Part shown: positions 1 through 6,223 of the stretch, in pieces
Layout: each line of letters begins with the position of its first letter
Numbering within the stretch: the stretch's first letter is position 1
From: Desulfobacter curvatus DSM 3379
GTDB lineage: Bacteria; Desulfobacterota; Desulfobacteria; Desulfobacterales; Desulfobacteraceae
Length of the DNA: 9,386 nt
Assembly (NCBI RefSeq): GCF_000373985.1
Contig: NZ_KB893086.1
Coordinates: forward strand, 1-9,386
Reading direction: 5' to 3'
Notes under the pieces: model-generated
What the model was told of the DNA's origin: nothing
The model's database searches: none
Seen by the model: only the letters and a program-made list of their open reading frames with translations
Program-made: the position numbers and the translations under genes

Positions 1-2
1 CA

Positions 3-203
3 AACAGAAAGGATGTCCGCAACCCGCGCAGCGAATTTATGCTGAAAGAATTCGAAGACATTGTATTGGGACAAATGCAGTTGCCGGACGGAAATAACTA
101 TGGCTTTGTATCCGAGCTAAATGATCTTCAAAAAGATATTCTTTTCATTCTGGACGTTCCACTTCATTACTATGATTACCAATACTTGGGCAACTCAAGC
201 TGA
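3..203 (+). CDS. 3' end of an unrecognised protein gene (5' end outside the window)
   Basis: An open frame runs from the left edge (first full codon at position 3) for 66 codons to a TGA at 201-203. The visible tail is acidic and aromatic-rich, with an EFEDIVLGQMQLPDG stretch, then LNDLQKDILFILDVP, then a tyrosine-rich end (HYYDYQYLGNSS). The composition looks like genuine protein rather than a chance frame: even residue use and predicted amphipathic helices. I do not recognise the family and assign no function. No start codon, signal peptide or catalytic motif can be judged because most of the gene lies upstream. It borders recombinase and IS debris, so it may be a native gene flanking the insertions or accessory cargo. 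It could also itself be truncated upstream. Confidence 0.6.
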   Translation, partial: NRKDVRNPRSEFMLKEFEDIVLGQMQLPDGNNYGFVSELNDLQKDILFILDVPLHYYDYQYLGNSS

Positions 204-441
204 ATTAATGGTGGAGCAATCAATGACAATGAAGGGTGAAAAACGAAAAACGCACATTTTCAAAGAGCGAAATCCAAGTTAACAATCAGAAAGTTGTTTT
301 TAATTTTTGTTACATGATGTTATGTAAATTCTATACGATGAGCTATACCAGATTCTGAAACTGGAATCCGTTAATTTTGAACTGCCGTTATCTGAAGTCT
401 ACTTGAATGTTGAATTTGAAGATAAGTCCCACAGAATTTGA
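204..441. other. AT-rich stretch without a convincing gene
   Basis: No reading frame here has both a start with a ribosome binding site and protein-like composition. A 24-codon ATG frame (208-282) lacks support. A stop-free stretch in one frame from 328 to 438, between TAA at 325-327 and TGA at 439-441, reads as plausible protein (for example VNFELPLSEVYLNVEFED) but has no start, so it may be a relic of a decayed gene. A 6-bp inverted repeat, TTACAT/ATGTAA, with a 6-nt loop lies at 310-327. No promoter or terminator is clear. Confidence 0.4.
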
Positions 442-653
442 AATAAGCAGGAACGGCAGAATTTTTCAATAGAAGGGATAAAAAAGCCCTGGCAAAAGGC
501 GTGAAGTTCGGCAGGGCTCCCAAATTAACCCTGGCCGATAAATATCAGATTGCTGATCTGGTGGAGCAAGGGCAAGAAAAGAACGCCCTGGCTGAACAGT
601 TTGGGGTATCCCGGCAGACCATTTACCGGGCGTTAAAAGAAGTTCAAGCGTGA
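442..653 (+). pseudogene. Serine recombinase (resolvase/invertase) C-terminal remnant, frameshifted
   Basis: The frame 480-653 encodes KKALAKGVKFGRAPKLT followed by a C-terminal helix-turn-helix (ALAEQFGVSRQTIYRALK) and a natural TGA stop. This is the classic DNA-binding tail of Tn3-resolvase/Hin-type serine recombinases: a basic linker with a GRxPKLT motif, then an HTH_7-like domain. The matching upstream piece (KQERQNFSIEGIKK, from 445) is in another frame, and the two join by a one-base backward shift in the A run at 480-485. An in-frame TGA at 439-441 lies just upstream. The N-terminal catalytic domain, including the nucleophilic serine, is absent from the window. This is therefore a dead fragment, not a working recombinase. 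Family identity is well supported by the tail; the exact left boundary is uncertain. Confidence 0.7.
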
Positions 654-672
654 ATCAAAATTTTAAAAGAAT

Positions 673-1266
673 ATGTGGAACAGTGTATACAAACGCTTCA
701 TTAGATGGGGTGATAAGAATATTCGGGCAGCCATGCATTCCCGTTTTTCCGATGACCCCGATATGGAAAGCATCATGATTGATGGTACCATAGTACGTGC
801 GCACGCTTGTGCGGCGGGAGCGCCGCAGAAACGCCTTATTAACCCTCAGGATCAGGCTCTTGGACGCTCGAAAGGCGGTTTTACAACAAAAATTCATATA
901 GTGGGCGATGCTCTCGGTAATCCGTTGAAGTTCATCTTCACAGGCGGACAGGCAGCCGATGTGAACCAAGCCTATACCCTCATTGAAGGTGTACGGGCTA
1001 AATATGCATTGATGGATAGAGCTTATGACGCGGATAAACTGATTGAACTGCTCAAACAGCAGGGCATTATTCCTGTCATTCCCCCAAAATCAAATCGAAA
1101 GGAGATCCGTGAATATGACAGGCACATCTATAAAGAACGCAATCTTATTGAATGTCTCATTGGCAAACTGAAACAATTTCGTCGGATTTTTTCACGGTTT
1201 GAAAAGTGGGGAAAAAATTATATGTATTTTGTTCGTTTTACTGCTGCTTTGATATGCCTTCGCTAA
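673..1266 (+). pseudogene. IS5-family transposase, N-terminally truncated
   Basis: This 197-codon frame encodes the catalytic part of an IS5-family DDE transposase (IS427-like group, DDE_Tnp_1/4 fold). Visible signatures are IDGTIVRAH with the first Asp (D37), ALGRSKGGFTTKIH, ALGNPLKFIFTGG, LMDRAYDAD with the second Asp (D115), and the Y-(2)-R-(3)-E-(6)-K signature with Y153, R156, E160 and K167. The triad is intact. The first residues (WNSVYKRFIRW) normally lie about 50-60 residues inside the protein, and a TAA stop sits at 664-666 just upstream, so the N-terminal DNA-binding part is missing. The ATG at 673 is probably an internal methionine rather than a true start. The C-terminus ends naturally. 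Many IS427-group members split the gene into two frames, so the missing part could have been a separate orfA. It is probably inactive. Confidence 0.8.
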
Positions 1267-1268
1267 AA

Positions 1269-1282
1269 TGTCAACAGAACCT
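1269..1282. repeat. Candidate right terminal inverted repeat of the IS5-family element
   Basis: TGTCAACAGAACCT lies 3 bp after the transposase stop, where an IS5-family right end is expected. No copy in inverted orientation is found to the left, consistent with loss of that end. The call rests on position and general resemblance only. Confidence 0.35.
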
Positions 1283-1286
1283 GGGC

Positions 1287-3509
1287 ATGAGCAAAATTAT
1301 TAAATTTGTCAATAATCTTCGGATCCGGTCAAAATTGCTGGGGGCATATACCATTGCCTTTTTATCGGCACTTCTCATTGGCGGCGTTGTCATCATTCTC
1401 CAGGTTCAGCACACCATTCAGAACCACATTGAAAGCGAACTGACCAATGCCACCCTTGCCATCGGAAACATGGTGGAAACGGCAGCTCATACCTCCATTA
1501 AAAATCATTTGCGTGCAGTGGCTGAAAAAAACAGGGAAATTGTGGCAACCATACATAAACAGGTCATAAACGGGGAAATGACGGAATCAAAGGCCAAGGC
1601 CTTATGCAGGAAATTGCTGTTTTCCCAAACCATTGGCCGTACCGGGTATATCTTTTGTGTCAATTCCGACGGCATCGCTGTCGAGCATCCCCAGTCCGGT
1701 GTTACCGGAAAAAATTTTATGGACAGGGAATTTGTCCGGTTAATGATTCAAAAAAAAAGAGGCTACCTGGTGTATGAGTGGAAAAATCCCGGAGAACAGG
1801 AAAAACGGCCCAAAGCCATGTATATGTCTTATTTTGAGCCCTGGGACTGGATCATTGCCGTTTCGTCGTACCGGGAAGAATTCAGGGAACTGATCAATGT
1901 GGATGATTTTCGTGACAGTATTCTGAAGCTTAAATTTGGGAAAAGCGGATATGCCTATATTATGGACAGTAAAGGCGATGTGATTGTCCATCCCCACATC
2001 AGTGGGAACTACTATGATGCCAAAGACAGGAATGGAAATTTATGGGTGCATGAGATATGCCGGATGAAGACAGGGCGCATTATTTATTCCTGGAAAAATC
2101 CAGGTGATCCGTTTCCTCGGGAAAAATTGGCTATTTTTAACTATATTCCTGAATATGACTGGATCATCATCTCGGCCAGTCACCTGGATGAGATCTACGC
2201 CCCGTTGAACACCATAAAAACCATTATTGTCGCCATTGTGGTCCTGATCTCTTTACTGGTTTTTGTCTTTTCCTTGTGGATTAATGCCTCGGTGGTCAGG
2301 CCCCTGCGTGCGCTTATGAATCAGTTTGACCAGGGTGCATCCGGGGATTTCAGCGTACGCATGCCGGTAAGAACCACAGATGAGATCGGCCAGCTTGCCG
2401 GTTATTTTAACCGTTTCATGGGCACCCTTGAACGTTCCTCAAGGGACCTTCAGGAAGAAATCGTCCAGAGAAAAAAAAATGAGCAGGCTTTAAAATTGTC
2501 CGAGGAGATGTTTTCCAAGGCCTTTCGTTCAAGCCCCTCGGGTATGTTTATTGCCAAATTTGATGGCAGCAGGATTATTAATGTCAACGACAGTTTTTTA
2601 AAAATTACCGGCCATAACCTGTTGGATCTGGTGGGAAAGGAGCTTTTAACCCTATCTTTTTTCCAGAAGCGGGAGGAGGGAAGGGCCTTGTTCAATGATA
2701 TCAAAAAGCGGCGGCCTGTGGTAAACCGGGAGACGGGATTTTTAACTGCATCAGGGCAATTGCGTCAGGGCCTGATTTCAGGGGAAGGTGTCACCTTGTG
2801 GGGGGAGGCTTGCATTCTGGGGGCCATAGCGGATATTACTGAATCCCGGCGGCTTGAGCGCGAAATTTTAGATATTTCCCAGAATGAGCGCCAAAAAATA
2901 GCCATGTCCCTGCACGATGATTTATGCCCCCAGCTTATTGGTATTGAATTTATGGTTAAAATGCTGGAAAAACGCCTGGTAGAGAGCGGGGCATCCAAGC
3001 AAGATGCCGAGCGCACACATCAGATCAGAGCGCTGATTCTTGATGCCATCGAAAAAACCAGAAACCTGTCCCGGGGGTTGTCCCCGGTGAACCTTGAAGA
3101 TCGAAGGTTTGACGACTCCCTTGCGGACCTGGTCCGGTATGTAAAAGATGTTTTCAGGATTGAATGCTGCCTTGACAGCCTGCCGGATCAGGGTATGATC
3201 CCACCTTTCCAGGATAATAATATTGCTACCCATGTATACTATATCGCCCATGAGGCAGTTCATAATGCGGCAAAGCATGCCGGTTGCACCCGGATCAAAA
3301 TCTGTCTTGATAAAAATCAGGACCAAATCCGGTTGACGATAACCGATAACGGGTCAGGATTTGATCCGGTGGGCAGCCATGCCGGGCTTGGTATCAGAAT
3401 TATGTCCTACAGGGCTGCCCGTATCGGGGGGAGATTAACCATAGCCCGGGCCGGGGAAAAGGGGACCCGGGTATACCTGGAACTGCCTGCCTTTGGAGAC
3501 CGGTTATGA
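1287..3509 (+). CDS. Membrane sensor histidine kinase: two Cache-like modules, HAMP, PAS, HisKA_3, HATPase
   Basis: This is the sensor kinase of a two-component system, 740 residues from ATG 1287. TM1 is near residues 17-38. The periplasmic part holds two related Cache-like modules: one has GRTGYIF near 117 and WDWII at 186-190, the other GKSGYAY near 218 and YDWII at 290-294. TM2 is near 312-334, followed by HAMP (about 335-385) and one PAS domain (about 402-520). The dimerisation domain is NarL/DegS-type HisKA_3 (ERQKIAMSLHDD) with phospho-acceptor His543. The HATPase shows an N box (HEAVHNAAKHA, from 655), G1 (DNGSGFD, 687-693) and G2 (GLGIRIM, 700-706). All catalytic motifs look intact. 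The frame stays open upstream to GTG 1206 inside the IS, but residues from there read as IS sequence out of frame, so 1287 is preferred. No good Shine-Dalgarno precedes it, and the IS may have removed the native leader. The Cache modules suggest a small extracellular ligand, identity unknown. The stop overlaps the regulator start. Confidence 0.9.
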   Translation: MSKIIKFVNNLRIRSKLLGAYTIAFLSALLIGGVVIILQVQHTIQNHIESELTNATLAIGNMVETAAHTSIKNHLRAVAEKNREIVATIHKQVINGEMTESKAKALCRKLLFSQTIGRTGYIFCVNSDGIAVEHPQSGVTGKNFMDREFVRLMIQKKRGYLVYEWKNPGEQEKRPKAMYMSYFEPWDWIIAVSSYREEFRELINVDDFRDSILKLKFGKSGYAYIMDSKGDVIVHPHISGNYYDAKDRNGNLWVHEICRMKTGRIIYSWKNPGDPFPREKLAIFNYIPEYDWIIISASHLDEIYAPLNTIKTIIVAIVVLISLLVFVFSLWINASVVRPLRALMNQFDQGASGDFSVRMPVRTTDEIGQLAGYFNRFMGTLERSSRDLQEEIVQRKKNEQALKLSEEMFSKAFRSSPSGMFIAKFDGSRIINVNDSFLKITGHNLLDLVGKELLTLSFFQKREEGRALFNDIKKRRPVVNRETGFLTASGQLRQGLISGEGVTLWGEACILGAIADITESRRLEREILDISQNERQKIAMSLHDDLCPQLIGIEFMVKMLEKRLVESGASKQDAERTHQIRALILDAIEKTRNLSRGLSPVNLEDRRFDDSLADLVRYVKDVFRIECCLDSLPDQGMIPPFQDNNIATHVYYIAHEAVHNAAKHAGCTRIKICLDKNQDQIRLTITDNGSGFDPVGSHAGLGIRIMSYRAARIGGRLTIARAGEKGTRVYLELPAFGDRL

Positions 3510-4177
3510 AAACAAAAGCGTCCGGAAAGATTTTGATTGTTGAAGACCATCCCATTTTTAGAATGGGGCTCAAGGATATGATCGACAGCGAACCTGATCT
3601 TTCGGTTTGTGCTGAAGCTGAAGATGTGGATACCGCCATCGGGTTTGTTATTTCGTGCTGCCCGGACCTGGCGATTGTGGATCTGTCACTGAAAAACAGT
3701 TCCGGCTTTGATCTGGTGTGCCAAATCCATCAAAATTACAATTTTTGCCGTACATTGGTTCTTTCCATGCATGAAGAGGCTCTTTATGCCGAGCGGTGCC
3801 TCCTGGCCGGGGCCCAAGGGTATTTGATGAAGCAGGAAGCATCGGAATCCGTTGTCACAGCTATTCGCAATATTCTCAATGGCCAGATTCATGTCAGTTC
3901 CAGGATCATGAGCCGTCTGCTCAATGTGTTCACCAGGCAGTCGGAACCGGAACAGGCCTCTCCTTTAGCCGCCATTTCAGACCGGGAGCTCGAAATTTTC
4001 AAGATGATTGGATGCGGTCTGACATCAAAGGAGATTGCCGTGCGGTTGAATCTCAGCATTAAGACAGTGGGGACATACCGGGAACGGATCAAGGAAAAAC
4101 TGAATTTAAAAAATGCCAGCGAATTGATCCGCCATGCTGTGATCTGGGTGGAGACCGGTGTGTTTAAAGGTAGTTGA
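3506..4177 (+). CDS. NarL/FixJ-family response regulator with LuxR-type HTH
   Basis: This 223-residue cytoplasmic regulator has an N-terminal receiver domain (about 1-125) and a C-terminal LuxR-type helix-turn-helix (about 158-213). Receiver residues visible are the acidic pair E13/D14, phospho-acceptor D59 (in IVDLSLKN), switch residue S87 and conserved K109. The DNA-binding domain reads SDRELEIFKMIGCGLTSKEIA, then LNLSIKTVGTYRERIKEKL, a textbook GerE/LuxR signature. The ATG overlaps the TGA of the kinase gene (ATGA), so the two are translationally coupled, and the HisKA_3 kinase is the expected phosphodonor for this class. The target promoters are unknown. The beta-oxidation operon downstream is a candidate only by position. 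The stop codon is immediately followed by a 145-bp palindromic element. Confidence 0.93.
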   Translation: MKTKASGKILIVEDHPIFRMGLKDMIDSEPDLSVCAEAEDVDTAIGFVISCCPDLAIVDLSLKNSSGFDLVCQIHQNYNFCRTLVLSMHEEALYAERCLLAGAQGYLMKQEASESVVTAIRNILNGQIHVSSRIMSRLLNVFTRQSEPEQASPLAAISDRELEIFKMIGCGLTSKEIAVRLNLSIKTVGTYRERIKEKLNLKNASELIRHAVIWVETGVFKGS

Positions 4178-4178
4178 T

Positions 4179-4323
4179 ACTCGATAATCCAGTTTTTAGG
4201 GAATTTGTTCAAATTCAAGACGGAATCAATTTTTAACCGGAGGAATATACAATATATTTTGAGGATTAAAAATTGATTCCAACGCCGAAGTTGGGCAAAT
4301 TAACAAAAACTGGATCATCGAGT
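4179..4323. repeat. 145-bp nested palindrome, MITE-like or hairpin element
   Basis: The ends form an imperfect inverted repeat: ACTCGATAATCCAGTTTTT (4179-4197) matches the reverse complement of 4305-4323 at 18 of 19 positions, and AATTTG (4202-4207) pairs with CAAATT (4296-4301). Inside, GGAATCAATTTTTAA (4222-4236) is matched perfectly by its reverse complement at 4266-4280. In the loop, AATATA (4244-4249) mirrors TATATT (4253-4258). The sequences between outer and inner arms are also partly complementary, so almost the whole element can fold. GAT flanks both ends (4176-4178 and 4324-4326), a possible 3-bp target duplication; the left copy overlaps the regulator's TGA stop. No coding capacity is seen. 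It could be a non-autonomous transposon or a structured RNA or processing element; the lack of a T-run at its end argues against a plain intrinsic terminator. Confidence 0.8.
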
Positions 4324-4412
4324 GATAAGAAGCTATGTGCCGAACCTACACATATTTAAGTCCATGACCTACATGCATTTGGGGGGCTGTCCTATTTTTT
4401 CCTTTTTACGCT

Positions 4413-4447
4413 TTGATTATGAATGAACCGGACATTTAAGTAATCAA
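4413..4447. promoter_or_regulatory. Candidate operator: TTGATTA/TAATCAA dyad
   Basis: TTGATTA (4413-4419) is mirrored exactly by TAATCAA (4441-4447), with a nearly concentric inner pair AATG/CATT (4422-4425 and 4433-4436) offset by one base. It lies about 70-100 bp before the acyl-CoA synthetase start and overlaps the weak promoter-like hexamers. The span would suit a dimeric repressor or activator, such as a TetR-family fatty-acid regulator or the NarL-type regulator next door. No known consensus is matched, so this is a candidate only. Confidence 0.3.
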
Positions 4448-4460
4448 TAACAGCCATGGG

Positions 4461-4495
4461 GTGATCCGGCCTATCAACATCCAGGCCCGGACCAC
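4461..4495 (+). promoter_or_regulatory. Imperfect hairpin or operator in the synthetase leader
   Basis: GTGATCCGGCC (4461-4471) pairs with GGCCCGGACCAC (4484-4495) with one A/C mismatch and one bulged C, around a 12-nt loop. It ends 21 nt before the ATG of the acyl-CoA synthetase and is not followed by a T-run, so it is not an intrinsic terminator. It could be an mRNA leader stem or a protein-binding dyad. Confidence 0.3.
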
Positions 4496-4516
4496 AACGA
4501 ATAAAAAGGAAACATC

Positions 4517-6175
4517 ATGACCCATATCAACACGACCAGGCTCATTGCACCCTGCAAGGATGCCTACAGCTATCCTCTGCTGATTAAAAACCTTCTTGAA
4601 ACCCCTTTGATCTACGCTCCGGATCAGGAAATCATTTATCGTGATTTGATGCGGTACACCTACAGGGATTTTGGCCGGCGGGTGAGAAAACTCGCCGACA
4701 TGCTGACAACGCTTGGGGTAAAGCCCGGTGACACCGTGGCGATGATGGACTGGGATTCACATCGGTATCTTGAATGTTTTTTTGCTGTTCCCATGATGGG
4801 GGCGGTACTGCATACCATCAACATCCGGCTGACTGCCGAACAGCTGATTTACACCATCAACCATGCCGAAGATGACGTGATTCTGGTGAACGAGGACTTT
4901 CTGCCTTTGCTGTCCGCTGTCAAAGACCGGTTTGAAACCGTTAAACATGTGGTTCTGATCACAGACAAGGGCCGGGCACCGGAATCGGACATGAATTTTA
5001 CCGGTGAATATGAAGCGCTGATGTCCGATGCACAACCTGCGTATGATTTCCCTGACTTTGATGAAAATACCATGGCCACCACCTTTTACACCACCGGCAC
5101 CACAGGTCTTCCCAAGGGTGTATTCTTCAGCCACCGCCAGATAGTGCTTCACACCTACGGCGTGATGTCCGGATTGACTGCATTCGAATCCCAGGCCGGT
5201 GTAAATTCCGGGGATGTGTATATGCCGCTGACCCCCATGTTTCATGTCCATGCCTGGGGCATGCCCTATCTGATGACCATGCTGGGCGCTAAACAGGTGT
5301 ATCCCGGCCGCTATGAACCCGAGACGCTGCTCAAGCTTATTATTACCGAAAAGGTTACCTTTTCCCATTGTGTCCCCACAATTATCAACATGCTGTTGAG
5401 CAGTCCCGGAATCTCCAAAGTGAATCTGGACGGATGGAAGGTGCTTATCGGCGGATCTGCGCTGTCTCAAGGGTTATGTAAACAAGGCTTGAAGAATAAT
5501 ATTAATCTTTATACCGCTTACGGCATGTCCGAAACCTGCCCGGTGCTCACATTGGCCAATATCAAACCCCATCTCATGGATAAAAGTGAGGATGACCTGG
5601 TGGAGATCCGCTGTAAGACCGGGTTGCCTATTACCAATGTCCGGTTGGAAGTGGTGGATACAGAGGGCAATCCGGTTACCCATGACGGACAGACTGCCGG
5701 TGAAGTGGTTGTCCGTTCCCCCTGGCTTACCCAGGGGTATATCAAGGATGAGGAAAAATCCGCACAATTGTGGGAAAACGGCTGGCTCCATACCGGTGAT
5801 ATCGGGGTAATTGATCCCGAAGGCTACCTCAAGATTACAGACCGTCTCAAAGATGTCATTAAAACCGGCGGTGAATGGGTCTCCTCCCTGGAAATTGAGG
5901 ATATTATATCCCGGCATGAAGCGGTATCCGAAGTGGCTGTAGTCGGTATCAGCGATGAGAAATGGGGGGAACGTCCCATGGCCATGGTGGTGCTGCATGA
6001 CGGTTTCCAGGGCAAAGTCAAGGACAATGATATTCAGGATTTCTGCATGAAGTATGTTGAGAATGGCCATATTCCCAAATATGGGATTCCTTCTAAAATC
6101 ATCCTTGATGAACAGATTCCCAAAACATCGGTGGGCAAAATTTCCAAAAAAGATATCCGAACAAAATATAAATAA
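4517..6175 (+). CDS. AMP-forming fatty acyl-CoA synthetase (acid-CoA ligase)
   Basis: This 552-residue enzyme activates a fatty acid to its CoA thioester through an acyl-adenylate, using ATP and CoA in the cytoplasm. It is a full-length member of the AMP-binding (ANL) superfamily. The phosphate-binding loop TTGTTGLPKG is at 192-201, PMFHVHAWGMPY follows in the substrate-binding half, YGMSET is at 335-340, and GWLHTGD ends with the ribose-binding Asp428. The hinge region carries KITDRLKDVIKTGGEW, and the C-terminal catalytic lysine is K541 in KTSVGKISKKD. The PMFHVxAW pattern resembles the medium/long-chain fatty acyl-CoA synthetase group (Thermus-type), but chain length cannot be read from the sequence. 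The start is supported by AAAGGA 6 nt upstream. It leads a set of beta-oxidation genes, which supports a catabolic fatty-acid role; an aromatic or branched acid substrate is not excluded. Confidence 0.93.
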   Translation: MTHINTTRLIAPCKDAYSYPLLIKNLLETPLIYAPDQEIIYRDLMRYTYRDFGRRVRKLADMLTTLGVKPGDTVAMMDWDSHRYLECFFAVPMMGAVLHTINIRLTAEQLIYTINHAEDDVILVNEDFLPLLSAVKDRFETVKHVVLITDKGRAPESDMNFTGEYEALMSDAQPAYDFPDFDENTMATTFYTTGTTGLPKGVFFSHRQIVLHTYGVMSGLTAFESQAGVNSGDVYMPLTPMFHVHAWGMPYLMTMLGAKQVYPGRYEPETLLKLIITEKVTFSHCVPTIINMLLSSPGISKVNLDGWKVLIGGSALSQGLCKQGLKNNINLYTAYGMSETCPVLTLANIKPHLMDKSEDDLVEIRCKTGLPITNVRLEVVDTEGNPVTHDGQTAGEVVVRSPWLTQGYIKDEEKSAQLWENGWLHTGDIGVIDPEGYLKITDRLKDVIKTGGEWVSSLEIEDIISRHEAVSEVAVVGISDEKWGERPMAMVVLHDGFQGKVKDNDIQDFCMKYVENGHIPKYGIPSKIILDEQIPKTSVGKISKKDIRTKYK

Positions 6176-6223
6176 TATCTGTTCAGGACTTCTGCATAGT
6201 TAAATTCGAAAAGGAGAAACCCT

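Larger units (their letters stand above)
670..1282 (+). mobile_element. Remnant of an IS5-family insertion sequence, left end lost
   Basis: The stretch holds the 3' part of an IS5-family transposase gene and a candidate right terminus, TGTCAACAGAACCT (1269-1282). The left terminus, the start of the transposase gene and any matching left inverted repeat are missing. The element abuts the recombinase remnant within about 20 bp, so the two appear to have been joined by deletion or nested insertion. The right boundary is inferred from its position just behind the transposase stop codon and has not been verified against an intact copy. Confidence 0.6.
4324..4516 (+). promoter_or_regulatory. Leader region upstream of the beta-oxidation operon
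   Basis: There is no gene in this stretch. It contains a short hairpin TATGTG/CACATA (4334-4354), a repeated ACCTACA word (4344 and 4367), a G run then a pyrimidine-rich tract near 4380-4406, and two dyad symmetries listed separately. A purine-rich Shine-Dalgarno (AAAGGA, 4505-4510) sits 6 nt before the synthetase start. No strong sigma-70 pair is evident; TTGATT (4413) with TTAAGT (4436) at 17-bp spacing is weak. The promoter of the operon most likely lies here, because the operon follows a palindromic element and a large gap. Confidence 0.5.

Noticed and set aside
208..282. A 24-codon ATG frame in the left intergenic stretch
   Set aside because: It has no Shine-Dalgarno at useful spacing, is very short and has lysine-rich low-information composition.
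1237..1269. Outward promoter from the IS end (TTTACT with TAAAAT)
   Set aside because: The spacing is 21 bp, too long for a normal sigma-70 promoter, and the start point would leave only a few bases before the kinase ATG.
4179..4323. Reading the palindrome as an intrinsic terminator of the two-component operon
   Set aside because: The stems are AT-rich, very long and not followed by a T-run, so the usual terminator form is absent; a repeat element fits better.
4380..4406. G run plus pyrimidine tract, resembling the edges of REP-type repeats near RAYT transposases
   Set aside because: Only one short, degenerate copy is visible and there is no partner repeat, so the resemblance is too weak to annotate.
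4757..5470. A 237-codon open frame on the minus strand inside the acyl-CoA synthetase gene
   Set aside because: It is antisense to a gene with all its family motifs. Its translation is rich in His/Gly/Gln typical of a complement shadow, and it has no recognisable domain.
5474..6070. A 198-codon minus-strand frame
   Set aside because: It is also antisense to the synthetase's conserved C-terminal half and shows no ribosome binding site or known family.
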